The notes below the pieces were generated by a model. The model searched no databases, was not told the origin of the DNA, and was given only the letters and a program-made list of their open reading frames with translations. Positions 33,251 through 43,883 of a stretch of DNA of 64,000 nucleotides are shown here, one piece after another; the stretch's first letter is position 1, and each line of letters begins with the position of its first letter. Origin of the DNA: Streptococcus oralis (lineage in GTDB: Bacteria; Bacillota; Bacilli; Lactobacillales; Streptococcaceae); assembly GCF_001578935.1 (NCBI RefSeq), contig NZ_KQ969522.1, forward strand, positions 97,003 through 161,002, in the 5' to 3' direction. The position numbers were made by a program, and so were the translations under genes.

Positions 33251-36200
33251 ATGAATCGATACCTTTTTGAGAAAGGACAAACTTTCAGCATTCGGAAGTT
33301 AACTGTAGGTGTTGCCTCCGTCATCATCGGACTCGCATTTTTTGCTTCTGGAACCGCACGCGCAGACGAAACATCTCCAACAACTACACCTCCTCTCGAT
33401 AATCAGATCGAACAAGTCGCAGATACAGAACAAGATAAGAATACCTCTACAAACGAAGCAAATCAAAAGCAAGCTGAAAAGCAAGAAACATCAGTCACTA
33501 AAACTAACGGTACCGAATCCGATATGGAACTTACCACTGCTAGGACTGTTGACAAGGAGAATCGTGTAGAAGAAAGTATTCAAGCAACTAATGTAAACAA
33601 GGCAGAGTCAGACTCTGATTTGAGCAATCAAAGCACAACTACTCCTCCCACTTCTCATCCAGAAGATAAGGAAACCGAGATTGATAACCATGGTCCGCTT
33701 CCAAGTAAAGCACAACTCGATTACCACAAGGAGGAGCTAGCTGCCTTTATCCACTTCGGCATGAATACCTATTACGACCGTGAGTGGGGTGACGGAAGCG
33801 AAGACCCTTACTACTTTTATCCCGAAAATCTCGATACGGATCAATGGATTAAGACGCTAAAAGACTCTGGTTTTAAACGCACAATTATGGTAGTTAAACA
33901 CCATGATGGTTTTGTTTTGTACCCTTCAAAATACACCAATCACACTGTTGCTAAGAGCGTTTGGAAAGATGGAAAAGGCGATGTCCTTGAAGAAGTGTCC
34001 AAGTCTGCTAGCAAGTACGACATGAACATGGGGGTTTACCTATCACCATGGGATGCCAATCATCCAAAATACCATGTTGCAACCGAAAAAGAATACAACC
34101 AATACTATCTCAACCAATTGAAAGAAATCCTTGGTAATCCGAAATACGGTAATAAAGGGAAATTTATCGAGGTTTGGATGGACGGTGCGCGTGGTAGCGG
34201 TGCCCAAAAAGTAACCTATACCTTTGATGAATGGTTCAAATACATCAAAGAAGCTGAAGGAGATATTGCTATCTTCTCTGCTCAACCGACAAGCGTTCGC
34301 TGGATCGGAAATGAACGAGGTATAGCAGGCGACCCTGTATGGCATAAAGTCAAAAGGGCCAACATCACAGACGATGTGAAAAACGAATACCTCAACCATG
34401 GTGACCCAGATGGTGATATGTACTCTGTAGGGGAAGCTGACGTTTCGATCCGTTCAGGCTGGTTCTATCATGACAATCAACAGCCGAAATCACTCAAAGA
34501 GTTGATGGACATCTACTTCAAGTCTGTTGGTCGTGGAACGCCACTCCTTCTCAATATTCCACCAAATAAAGAAGGAAAATTCGCCGATGCGGATGTGGCT
34601 CGCTTGAAGGAATTCAAGGCAACCCTAGACCAAATGTATGCCACTGACTTTGCCAAAGGCGCGACTGTAACAGCAAGTTCTACTCGTCAAAACCACCTTT
34701 ACAAGGAAAGCCACCTCACAGACGGTAAAGATGACACCAGCTGGGCCCTCTCAAATGATGCCACAACCGGTAGCTTTACAGTCGATTTGGGGCAAAAGAG
34801 ACGCTTTGACGTCGTTGAACTCAAGGAAGACATCGCCAAAGGTCAACGTATCTCTGGCTTCAAGATTGAAGTCGAAATCAACGGACGTTGGGTGACATAC
34901 GGCGAAGGTTCGACCGTTGGTTACCGTCGCTTGGTTCAAGGCAAACCTGTTGAAGCACAAAAAATCCGTGTAACCATCACTGGCGCTCAAGCAACTCCAA
35001 TCTTGACCAACTTCTCAGTCTACAAGACACCAAGTAGCATTGAAAAAACAGATGGCTACCCTCTTGGACTTGAATACCACTCAAACACAACGGCAGATAC
35101 AGCCGGAACAACTTGGTACAATGAATCTGAAGGTGTTCGTGGCACTTCTATGTGGACCAATCAAAAAGATGCCAAAGTAAGCTATACCTTCACAGGAACC
35201 AAGGCCTATGTCGTCTCCACAGTCGATCCAGGTCATGGAGAAATGTCCGTCTACGTTGATGGTCAAAAGGTTGCCGATGTCCAAACTAAGAATGCTAGCC
35301 GTAAACGTAGCCAAAAAGTCTTTGAGACAGGCGATTTAGCACCTGGTCAACATACTATTACCCTTGTAAACAAAACAGGCGAACCAATTGCTACTGAAGG
35401 AATCTACACCCTAAACAATGATAGCAAAGGGATGTTTGAACTCGAGTCTACCAACTACGAAGTCGAAAAAGGAAAACCAGTCACTGTTAAGATTAAACGT
35501 GTTGGTGGAAGCAAGGGAGCTGCTACTGTTCGCTTTATCACAGAACCTGGAACTGGAGTTCACGGTAAAGTTTACCAAGATACAACTCAAGATGTGACCT
35601 TTAAAGATGGAGAAACAGAAAAAACTGTTACCATCCCAACGATTGACTTTACAGAACAAGCCGACTCTGTCTTCGACTTCAAAGCCAAGCTCACTTCTGT
35701 CACTGATGGTGCCCTGCTCGGTTTCGTTACCGATGCAACCATCCAAGTGATGAAAGCTGAATTGCTGATCAAGGACCAAACAAGTTATGATGACCAAGCT
35801 AGTCAGTTGGATTACAGTCCTGGCTGGCACCATGAAACCAATTCGGCAGACAAGTACCAAAAAACGGAGTCTTGGGCTTCCTTTGGTCGCTTAACTGACG
35901 AGCAAAAGAAAAAGACAACTGTGACAGCTTACTTCTACGGTACTGGACTTGATATCAAGGGCTATGTTGATCCAAATCATGGTATCTACAAAGTCTTCCT
36001 AGATGGCAAAGAAGTTCCTTACCAAGATGGCATGGGAAATGCTTCGATTATTGATGGTAAGAAATACTTTAGCGGTCGTGCAGCCCAACGCCAAGGCAAT
36101 CAAACTCTGGTTAGCTTAAAAGGTCTGGACGAAAACTTGCACGCAGTCACCCTTCAGCTAGATCCTGATCGAAACGATTTGTCTCAAAATATCGGTATTC

Positions 36201-37342
36201 AAGTGGACCAATTTATCACTCGTGGCGAAGGTAGCGAACTCTACAGCAAGGCAGATATCATCCAGTCTATCTCTAAATGGAAAGACGATCTGTCCAACTT
36301 TGACCCAGCAGGCTTGAAAAATACGGCTACTGCACGCCAAGCTTTCCAAGCTAATCTAGAAAAATTGAGAAACCAACTCAGCGCTGATGCAGTGGATGTT
36401 CAGGATGTCATGTTGACGGTCAGTGCCCTACAAGATATCCTATCCAAGGATGAAAACTATCAAAGAGGCCAAGAGGAGCCTAGTCCAGAGCAACCGGAAC
36501 AACCAGAAGAACCTGAGAAACCTGACCAGCCTGAGCAACCAGCTCAACCAAAACAACCGGAAATTGAGTACGATAAGGCTATGGACAGATTGACGAAAGC
36601 GATCGAGAAAAAAGTCGCTGAGCTTGGATCCAACAAGGAAGCTAAGAAGCAATTGCTAACAATTGCTGACCAAGCCATTGCCGCAATCCAAGAAGCTAAA
36701 ACTCAGGAAGCAGTCAATCAAGCGCTAGAAACTGCTCTCGAACAAATCAACGAGCTCGAAGCATCTCAACCTGAAAAGCCTGCTCAACCGGAAAAACCTG
36801 CTCAACCGGAGAAACCAATTACTTCTTCAAGTCCTGAGGAAGGGGTTAAAGACCTTGTCTTTACACTTCCAAGCTTGGAAATCGTCAATAAGGTCGTACC
36901 GTTCAAGACTATTCGTCGCGAAAACCCACAATTAGACAAAGGAAAAGAGCAAGTTCTATCAGAAGGGAAAGACGGTCTCTTAGTCGAGTATGTTGAAGTG
37001 GACGGTGACAATCGCAAGGTTCTCCAAACAGAAGCAACTCCAGCTCAAGATCGAGTGATTGAGGTAGGTAGCAAACAAAGTTCAGTTGGAACAGAAGCGC
37101 CACCAGTTGTGACTCTTCCTGAGTATGTTTTCCCAAGAGAGACTGAAAAACCTGCTCCAGTCGTAACAGATAATTCATCATCAAAAGATGAAAAAGCTCC
37201 TGTTACAGCTACAGTCAAAGAAGACAAGGAAAGACGACTCCCTGCAACTGGGGAACAAAAAACAACTGCCTTCCTCTTCTTGGCAGCCATGACTTCTATC
37301 TTGTCTCTCCTCATCTTCCAAAAGAATTTCAAAGACTACTAA
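33251..37342 (+). CDS. LPXTG-anchored alpha-L-fucosidase (GH29), multidomain surface protein
   Basis: A 1363-residue surface enzyme. A YSIRK-type signal (FSIRKLTVGVASVIIGLAFF) and a Ser/Thr/Glu-rich linker precede a GH29 alpha-L-fucosidase domain (residues about 150-465), with the probable nucleophile Asp near 312 in EVWMDGA and the HHDGF motif near 217. An F5/8-type C carbohydrate-binding domain follows (about 470-590), then beta domains including a Calx-beta-like one (725-830), Pro/Glu/Gln-rich repeats (QPEKPAQPEKP) around a helical segment, a G5 domain (about 1200-1275), and LPATG near 1330 with a membrane helix and positive tail. It probably removes fucose from host glycans at the cell wall. 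AGGAG precedes the ATG. Confidence 0.92.
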   Translation: MNRYLFEKGQTFSIRKLTVGVASVIIGLAFFASGTARADETSPTTTPPLDNQIEQVADTEQDKNTSTNEANQKQAEKQETSVTKTNGTESDMELTTARTVDKENRVEESIQATNVNKAESDSDLSNQSTTTPPTSHPEDKETEIDNHGPLPSKAQLDYHKEELAAFIHFGMNTYYDREWGDGSEDPYYFYPENLDTDQWIKTLKDSGFKRTIMVVKHHDGFVLYPSKYTNHTVAKSVWKDGKGDVLEEVSKSASKYDMNMGVYLSPWDANHPKYHVATEKEYNQYYLNQLKEILGNPKYGNKGKFIEVWMDGARGSGAQKVTYTFDEWFKYIKEAEGDIAIFSAQPTSVRWIGNERGIAGDPVWHKVKRANITDDVKNEYLNHGDPDGDMYSVGEADVSIRSGWFYHDNQQPKSLKELMDIYFKSVGRGTPLLLNIPPNKEGKFADADVARLKEFKATLDQMYATDFAKGATVTASSTRQNHLYKESHLTDGKDDTSWALSNDATTGSFTVDLGQKRRFDVVELKEDIAKGQRISGFKIEVEINGRWVTYGEGSTVGYRRLVQGKPVEAQKIRVTITGAQATPILTNFSVYKTPSSIEKTDGYPLGLEYHSNTTADTAGTTWYNESEGVRGTSMWTNQKDAKVSYTFTGTKAYVVSTVDPGHGEMSVYVDGQKVADVQTKNASRKRSQKVFETGDLAPGQHTITLVNKTGEPIATEGIYTLNNDSKGMFELESTNYEVEKGKPVTVKIKRVGGSKGAATVRFITEPGTGVHGKVYQDTTQDVTFKDGETEKTVTIPTIDFTEQADSVFDFKAKLTSVTDGALLGFVTDATIQVMKAELLIKDQTSYDDQASQLDYSPGWHHETNSADKYQKTESWASFGRLTDEQKKKTTVTAYFYGTGLDIKGYVDPNHGIYKVFLDGKEVPYQDGMGNASIIDGKKYFSGRAAQRQGNQTLVSLKGLDENLHAVTLQLDPDRNDLSQNIGIQVDQFITRGEGSELYSKADIIQSISKWKDDLSNFDPAGLKNTATARQAFQANLEKLRNQLSADAVDVQDVMLTVSALQDILSKDENYQRGQEEPSPEQPEQPEEPEKPDQPEQPAQPKQPEIEYDKAMDRLTKAIEKKVAELGSNKEAKKQLLTIADQAIAAIQEAKTQEAVNQALETALEQINELEASQPEKPAQPEKPAQPEKPITSSSPEEGVKDLVFTLPSLEIVNKVVPFKTIRRENPQLDKGKEQVLSEGKDGLLVEYVEVDGDNRKVLQTEATPAQDRVIEVGSKQSSVGTEAPPVVTLPEYVFPRETEKPAPVVTDNSSSKDEKAPVTATVKEDKERRLPATGEQKTTAFLFLAAMTSILSLLIFQKNFKDY

Positions 37343-37384
37343 CCCTCTTTAATTGATTCTTTCTAATTATTCAGTTCCCCCGTT

Positions 37385-37413
37385 GAGAAGACCATTTGGT
37401 CTTCTCTTTTTCT
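37385..37413 (+). terminator. Terminator after the fucosidase gene
   Basis: GAGAAGACC and GGTCTTCTC form a perfect 9-bp stem with a 4-base loop, followed by TTTTTCT. Confidence 0.92.
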
Positions 37414-37443
37414 ATCTGTAAAATTAAAAGCATCCACAAATTA

Positions 37444-37494
37444 AACAGCACCCCAAAAATCAGACAGAAAAAATCTAACTTTTGGAGTGCTGTT
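37444..37494 (-). terminator. Terminator after dexB
   Basis: AACAGCACTCCAAAA and TTTTGGGGTGCTGTT pair over 15 bp with one G-T pair, followed by TTAATTT on the minus strand. Confidence 0.8.
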
Positions 37495-37502
37495 CACTTA
37501 TT

Positions 37503-39122
<1,620 letters not shown>

Positions 39123-39171
39123 TCATTATTTTAATAATCTATAGTCTATGATAGCGCTTTTTAAAACTTTG

Positions 39172-39185
39172 TGCAAGCGTTTGCC
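39172..39185. promoter_or_regulatory. cre-like catabolite-repression site upstream of dexB
   Basis: TGCAAGCGTTTGCC matches the catabolite-responsive element at all but about two positions. It lies in the divergent region between dexB and the DUF1846 gene, 59 bases before dexB. Confidence 0.5.
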
Positions 39186-39265
39186 TAATCTTTTTGATTT
39201 CTTTTTTGACTCCGTAGTTTCCTATCTTCCAATTTTTTATTATAATAGAGGTCAGAGGTAAAAAA

Positions 39266-40750
39266 ATGAAAAAACAAGCTTTTAGTTCTGAACAATATTT
39301 GAATCTACAGCGCGACCACATTTTGGAGCGCATCAACCAATTTGACGGCAAGCTCTATTTGGAGTTTGGTGGCAAAATGTTGGAAGATTTCCACGCCGCT
39401 CGAGTCCTTCCTGGTTATGAGCCTGACAATAAAATCAAGCTCTTGCAAGAATTGAAAGAGCAAGTTGAGGTTGTGATTGCCATTAACGCGAGCAACATCG
39501 AACATTCCAAAGCGCGTGGTGACTTGGGCATTTCTTATGACCAAGAAGTTCTTCGTTTGATTGACAAATTCAATGAGCTGGGAATTTTTGTTGGTTCCGT
39601 TGTCATCACACAGTACGCTGGCCAACCCGCTGCAGATGCCTTCCGCAATCAACTTGAGAAAAATGGGATTGATTCTTATCTTCATTATCCGATCAAAGGG
39701 TATCCGACCGATATGGACCACATCATTTCTCCTGAAGGTATGGGGAAAAACGACTACATCAAAACCAGTCGCAACTTGATCGTCGTGACAGCTCCTGGAC
39801 CTGGTTCTGGAAAATTGGCAACTTGTATGTCCAATATGTACCATGACCAACTCAATGGCATCAAGTCTGGTTACGCTAAGTTTGAAACCTTCCCAGTTTG
39901 GAACCTACCCCTTCATCATCCAGTCAACTTGGCCTACGAGGCTGCAACTGCGGACCTTGATGATGTCAATATGATTGACCCCTTCCATCTCCAAACCTAC
40001 GGAGAAACCACTGTCAACTATAACCGTGATATTGAAATCTTCCCAGTGCTCAAACGTATGTTGGAACGCATTCTCGGTGAATCTCCATACGCTTCACCAA
40101 CAGACATGGGTGTCAACATGGTTGGTTTCGCTATTACAGATGATGAAGCTGCTGTCGAAGCTTCTAAACAAGAAATCATCCGTCGCTACTATCAGACTGT
40201 ACTTGATTTTAAGGCTGAAAAAGTCGGAGAAACTGCTGTCAAGAAGATTGAACTTCTCATGAACGACCTCGGCATCACACCTGCAGACCGTAAGGTTGCT
40301 GTTGCTGCACGCCAAAAAGCAGAAGAAACTGGTGGCCCTGCCCTAGCCCTTGAATTGCCAAATGGAGAAATCGTGACTGGTAAAAACTCTGAACTCTTTG
40401 GTCCTACAGCTGCTGCCTTGATCAATGCTATCAAAAAATCAGCTAACATCGCTAAGGAAGTGAAACTCATCGAGCCTGAAGTCGTCAAACCAATTCAAGG
40501 TCTTAAAATCAATCACCTAGGCAGCCGCAATCCTCGCCTCCACTCAAATGAAATCCTGATTGCTCTTGCTATCACAGCTATGGAAAATCCTGATGCTGCG
40601 CGTGCCATGGAGGAACTTGGTAATCTCAAAGGAAGTGAAGCACATTCGACCATTATCCTAACTGACGAGGACAAAAATGTCCTTCGAAAACTAGGAATCA
40701 ACGTGACCTTTGACCCATACTACCAATACGATCGCTTGTATCGGAAGTAA
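39266..40750 (+). CDS. DUF1846 (UPF0371) family protein
   Basis: A 494-residue cytoplasmic protein of the DUF1846/UPF0371 family, which is well conserved in streptococci and linked to luxS by position. The sequence has a P-loop-like [17 protein letters not shown] near residue 175 and no membrane segments. A nucleotide-linked role is implied by that motif, but the biochemical function is not known to me. AGAGGTAAAAAA precedes the ATG and TATAAT lies at 39241. The length is normal for the family. Confidence 0.88.
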   Translation: MKKQAFSSEQYLNLQRDHILERINQFDGKLYLEFGGKMLEDFHAARVLPGYEPDNKIKLLQELKEQVEVVIAINASNIEHSKARGDLGISYDQEVLRLIDKFNELGIFVGSVVITQYAGQPAADAFRNQLEKNGIDSYLHYPIKGYPTDMDHIISPEGMGKNDYIKTSRNLIVVTAPGPGSGKLATCMSNMYHDQLNGIKSGYAKFETFPVWNLPLHHPVNLAYEAATADLDDVNMIDPFHLQTYGETTVNYNRDIEIFPVLKRMLERILGESPYASPTDMGVNMVGFAITDDEAAVEASKQEIIRRYYQTVLDFKAEKVGETAVKKIELLMNDLGITPADRKVAVAARQKAEETGGPALALELPNGEIVTGKNSELFGPTAAALINAIKKSANIAKEVKLIEPEVVKPIQGLKINHLGSRNPRLHSNEILIALAITAMENPDAARAMEELGNLKGSEAHSTIILTDEDKNVLRKLGINVTFDPYYQYDRLYRK

Positions 40751-40758
40751 AAACTCAA

Positions 40759-40784
40759 ACCTCTCCTTTCTCGGAGAGGTTTTC
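40759..40784 (+). terminator. Terminator after the DUF1846 gene
   Basis: ACCTCTCC and GGAGAGGT form an 8-bp stem with a 6-base loop, followed by TTTCTC. Confidence 0.85.
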
Positions 40785-40808
40785 TCTCTATCTCAAGAGC
40801 CAGCTTTA

Positions 40809-40817
40809 TGTTATAAT
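40809..40817 (+). promoter_or_regulatory. Extended -10 promoter of luxS
   Basis: TGTTATAAT, an extended -10, lies 28 bases before the luxS ATG. No good -35 is seen. Confidence 0.6.
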
Positions 40818-40844
40818 GAAAAAAGAAAACTGAAAGGAACTACC

Positions 40845-41327
40845 ATGTCAAAAGAAGTTATTGTTGAAAGTTTTGAACTTGACCACACCATTGTTAAAGC
40901 ACCTTATGTTCGCTTGATTGGGGAAGAAACGGGGCCAAAGGGAGACATCATCTCCAACTTTGATATTCGCTTGGTACAGCCAAATGAGGACTCTATCCCT
41001 ACCGCTGGTCTTCACACCATCGAGCACCTCTTGGCCAAACTCATCCGTACCCGCATTGACGGTATGATTGACTGTTCACCATTTGGCTGCCGTACAGGTT
41101 TTCACATGATTATGTGGGGACGTCACACTAGCGCTGAAATCGCAGCTGTTATCAAGGATTCGCTCAAGGAAATTGCTGAAACCACTACTTGGGAAGATGT
41201 CCCTGGAACAACCATCGAATCTTGCGGAAACTACAAGGACCACAGCCTCTTTTCTGCTAAAGAATGGGCAAAACTCATCCTGGAACAAGGAATCTCAGAT
41301 GATGCCTTTGAGCGTCATGTCATCTAA
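40845..41327 (+). CDS. luxS: S-ribosylhomocysteine lyase LuxS
   Basis: A 160-residue metalloenzyme that splits S-ribosylhomocysteine to homocysteine and the precursor of autoinducer-2. The metal-binding HTIEH is near residue 54, the catalytic Cys is in [10 protein letters not shown] and the third metal ligand is in ESCGNYKDH. The start at 40845 follows AAAGGAAC and gives the family length. A longer in-frame reading from 40710 would cross the upstream terminator and promoter. It is convergent with clpL. Confidence 0.97.
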   Translation: MSKEVIVESFELDHTIVKAPYVRLIGEETGPKGDIISNFDIRLVQPNEDSIPTAGLHTIEHLLAKLIRTRIDGMIDCSPFGCRTGFHMIMWGRHTSAEIAAVIKDSLKEIAETTTWEDVPGTTIESCGNYKDHSLFSAKEWAKLILEQGISDDAFERHVI

Positions 41328-41333
41328 ACACAA

Positions 41334-41368
41334 AAGGAACCAGCTTTTAGCTAGTTCCTTCTTTTTTA
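41334..41368. terminator. Terminator between convergent luxS and clpL
   Basis: AAGGAACCAGC and a near-complementary AGCTAGTTCCTT form an interrupted stem, followed by CTTTTTTATT on the luxS side. Confidence 0.8.
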
Positions 41369-41384
41369 TTCTCAAAATCGTAAG

Positions 41385-43490
41385 TTAGGCTTTTTCACGA
41401 ATGACCAAAACGCCATCTTCCATATCTGCTTCCAAATGTTTAGCATCTAGATGATCCAAGTGGAAGTCTGTCACCTTATCACGAATTTGTTGTTCAACCA
41501 CGCGACGGAGAGGACGAACACCCATGACTTCGTCATAACCTTCTTCTGTGATAAAGTCCTTAGCTGCTTGGCTGACTTCCAAATCAATGTCTTTCTTAGC
41601 CAAGGTTTGGTTAACTTCAGCCAACATCAAGTCCACAATCTTAGAAAGGTCTTCCTTATTCAAGTGTGAGAACTCGATAACTGCGTTAAAGCGGTTAAGG
41701 AATTCTGGACGGAAGAAGGGTTTCAAACGATCCATCAATTCTGGTTTATCCGCATCTTCTGTCAAATTGGCTTCATAGCCAAATCCAGCATTTGATGTCG
41801 CGATAATGACAGTGTTCTTGAAGTTCACTGTATTTCCTTGACCATCAGTCAAACGACCATCATCCAGGACTTGGAGGAGAAGGGTGATTACTTGAGGATC
41901 AGCCTTTTCAATTTCGTCCAAGAGAATGATAGAGTAAGGATTGCGACGAACACATTCTGTCAAGGTATTGCTATTGTCATCATAACCCACATAACCTGCT
42001 GTTGTACCGATTAACTTAGATACGGCTGTGCGGTCACTGTATTCAGACATATCCAAGCGGATGATTGCATCCTTGGTTCCAAACATATCGAGCGCCAATT
42101 GCTTAGCAAGTTCTGTCTTACCAACACCAGTAGGCCCTACAAAGAGGAAGCTACCGATTGGGCGATTGCCTTCATCAAAACCAGCACGGTTACGACGGAT
42201 AGCACGAGCTACAGCTTCAACTGCCTTATCTTGGCCGATAACCTTGTGTTCCAATCGATGAGCCATATCCTTCAAACGTTCGATATCAGTTGCACCCATT
42301 TGTGACACTGGAATACCAGTCATCCGTTCTACAGACTCAGCCACATCGTTGATGCTTGCAGTCACTTTCATATCTTCTGTGTGGTTTTCGATTTTCTTTT
42401 CCAATTCTGCAATACGTGTTTTGGCATTAAGAGCTGCTTCAAAGTCTTCTGCCTCAACTGCTTTTTCTTGCTTGTCTTTTTCTGCCTCAATCTCCCGTTC
42501 AACAGCATGCACATCTGTTACAGGATGTTGAGCTGCCAAGTGAGCTGCCGTTACATCGACAAGGTCAATAGCCTTATCTGGCAAGCTACGTTGAGGAATG
42601 TATTGGATAGAATAATCCACCGCTGCTTTCAAGACTTCGTCTGGCAAGATAACATTGTGATGTTGTTGATAGAGGTCACGAATCCCTTGAAGGATTTTAA
42701 AGGTATCCTCTGCTGAAGGAGCATTGACCTTGACTTCGTTGAAACGACGAGCAAGAGCTGCATTCTTCAAGATGGTATTACGGTATTCGTCTTGAGTTGT
42801 CGCTCCAATAACGGTCAATTCACCACGAGAGAGAGCTGGCTTGAGAATGTCCGCAAGCCCTTTAGAACCACTGTCTCCTCCGATTGAGCCAGCGCCAAGG
42901 ATTTGGTGAATTTCATCAAAGAAGAGGATAATATTCCCTGCTTCTTTTACTTCATTGACTAGATTTTGAACGTTTTCTTCAAAGCTACCACGGTATTGAG
43001 TACCAGCCTCAAGACCTGAGATATCAATAGAAATAATTTCCTTGTTCTTGATGGCAGCCGGAACATCTCCATTCACAATCGCTTGTGCTAGGCCTTCGAC
43101 AACGGCTGTCTTACCAACACCTGCATCTCCGACTAGAACAGGATTATTTTTCGTACGACGTGAGAGGATTTCAGATGTTTCTTGAATTTCCTTGTTTCGT
43201 CCGATTACAGGATCCAGCTTGCCCTCACGAGCTTCCGCTGTCAAGTTGCGACCTAGTTTAGCAAGGACACCGTCTTGTTTCATACCTGAAGCGTGTTGTT
43301 GCATTTGCGCATCCGATTCTGCATTTCCTGGTAATTTCCCAGTTGCACGATACTGAGCAAATTCCTCAGGTGTCACTTCGCGTCCATTAATCAAGTAGCG
43401 ACGGTTTTCAGAACCATATCCTCGCATACCACCCATCAATTGGTTAAATAAATCATCCATGTTGTTAAAGTTATTAAAGTTGTTGTTCAT
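41385..43490 (-). CDS. clpL: ATP-dependent chaperone ClpL
   Basis: A 701-residue Clp/Hsp100 ATPase. Its N-terminal domain is short and Asn-rich ([21 protein letters not shown]), as in ClpL rather than ClpB or ClpC. Two AAA modules carry Walker A motifs GDAGVGKT near 120 and GPTGVGKT near 440, each with its Walker B (FFDEIH, LLDEIE). A coiled-coil segment lies between them. It lacks the ClpP-binding tripeptide loop expected of ClpC and ClpE, consistent with a disaggregating chaperone. CtsR-type heat-shock boxes lie upstream. The ribosome binding site is ACGAGG. Confidence 0.95.
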   Translation of the reverse strand: MNNNFNNFNNMDDLFNQLMGGMRGYGSENRRYLINGREVTPEEFAQYRATGKLPGNAESDAQMQQHASGMKQDGVLAKLGRNLTAEAREGKLDPVIGRNKEIQETSEILSRRTKNNPVLVGDAGVGKTAVVEGLAQAIVNGDVPAAIKNKEIISIDISGLEAGTQYRGSFEENVQNLVNEVKEAGNIILFFDEIHQILGAGSIGGDSGSKGLADILKPALSRGELTVIGATTQDEYRNTILKNAALARRFNEVKVNAPSAEDTFKILQGIRDLYQQHHNVILPDEVLKAAVDYSIQYIPQRSLPDKAIDLVDVTAAHLAAQHPVTDVHAVEREIEAEKDKQEKAVEAEDFEAALNAKTRIAELEKKIENHTEDMKVTASINDVAESVERMTGIPVSQMGATDIERLKDMAHRLEHKVIGQDKAVEAVARAIRRNRAGFDEGNRPIGSFLFVGPTGVGKTELAKQLALDMFGTKDAIIRLDMSEYSDRTAVSKLIGTTAGYVGYDDNSNTLTECVRRNPYSIILLDEIEKADPQVITLLLQVLDDGRLTDGQGNTVNFKNTVIIATSNAGFGYEANLTEDADKPELMDRLKPFFRPEFLNRFNAVIEFSHLNKEDLSKIVDLMLAEVNQTLAKKDIDLEVSQAAKDFITEEGYDEVMGVRPLRRVVEQQIRDKVTDFHLDHLDAKHLEADMEDGVLVIREKA

Positions 43491-43532
43491 ATTCTTTACC
43501 TCGTTTATTATTCATTATTTGCAATCTCTGAT

Positions 43533-43549
43533 ATTGACTATCTTTGACC
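43533..43549 (-). promoter_or_regulatory. CtsR-type operator proximal to clpL
   Basis: GGTCAAAGATAGTCAAT on the minus strand matches the CtsR direct repeat closely. It lies between the 29-codon ORF and clpL, 43 bases before the clpL ATG. Confidence 0.75.
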
Positions 43550-43572
43550 TTTGTTTTAAAAAGATAGACTAG

Positions 43573-43662
43573 CTAACTAGCTACTCTACGTATAATTTCT
43601 GGTTTTTCCTTCTTAAATAAGCCTTCTATCATCTTCTTTTCAAAGTCTGTTAGATTTAACAT
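43573..43662 (-). CDS. 29-residue small protein in the clpL leader
   Basis: A 29-codon frame starting MLNLTDFEKK and rich in Lys and Glu, behind AAAGGGGTGAGG, a strong Shine-Dalgarno sequence. It sits between the distal clpL promoter and the proximal CtsR box. It ends 82 bases before clpL. It may be a real heat-shock microprotein or an upstream frame that affects clpL expression. I do not recognise a family. Confidence 0.55.
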   Translation of the reverse strand: MLNLTDFEKKMIEGLFKKEKPEIIRRVAS

Positions 43663-43759
43663 AGGCCTCACCCCTTTCTAGGGTATCTATCGTACATTCT
43701 CAAGAAATAGAATCATTGAAAATGAAGTTTTCTAAGGAATTCATTTTCCTTATGTTTCT

Positions 43760-43788
43760 ACTATATCACATTGGTCAGTAAAAGTCAA
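43760..43788 (-). promoter_or_regulatory. Promoter of the clpL transcript with flanking CtsR-like repeats
   Basis: TTGACT (43783-43788), 17-base spacer and TATAGT (43760-43765) on the minus strand. AGTCAAATTTGGTCAAA lies directly upstream (near 43794-43810) and fits the CtsR heptad repeat. The spacer itself contains TGACC. Transcription would begin near 43753, leaving a leader of about 260 bases with the 29-codon ORF. Confidence 0.7.
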
Positions 43789-43838
43789 TAACTTTTTGAC
43801 CAAATTTGACTATTTTTTTAAAATTTTTTAAGCACACA

Positions 43839-43866
43839 AAAAGCCAGTCAGACCGACTGGCTTTTC
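43839..43866 (-). terminator. Terminator after pflB
   Basis: AAAAGCCAGTC pairs with GACTGGCTTTT (11 bp) around a short loop, followed by TGTGTGC rather than a long T-run. The T-run lies in the stem. Confidence 0.75.
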
Positions 43867-43883
43867 TCTATTACAATTGAATT

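Noticed and set aside
40710..40844. Longer LuxS reading
   Set aside because: It crosses the terminator of the preceding gene and the luxS promoter, and adds residues not found in LuxS.
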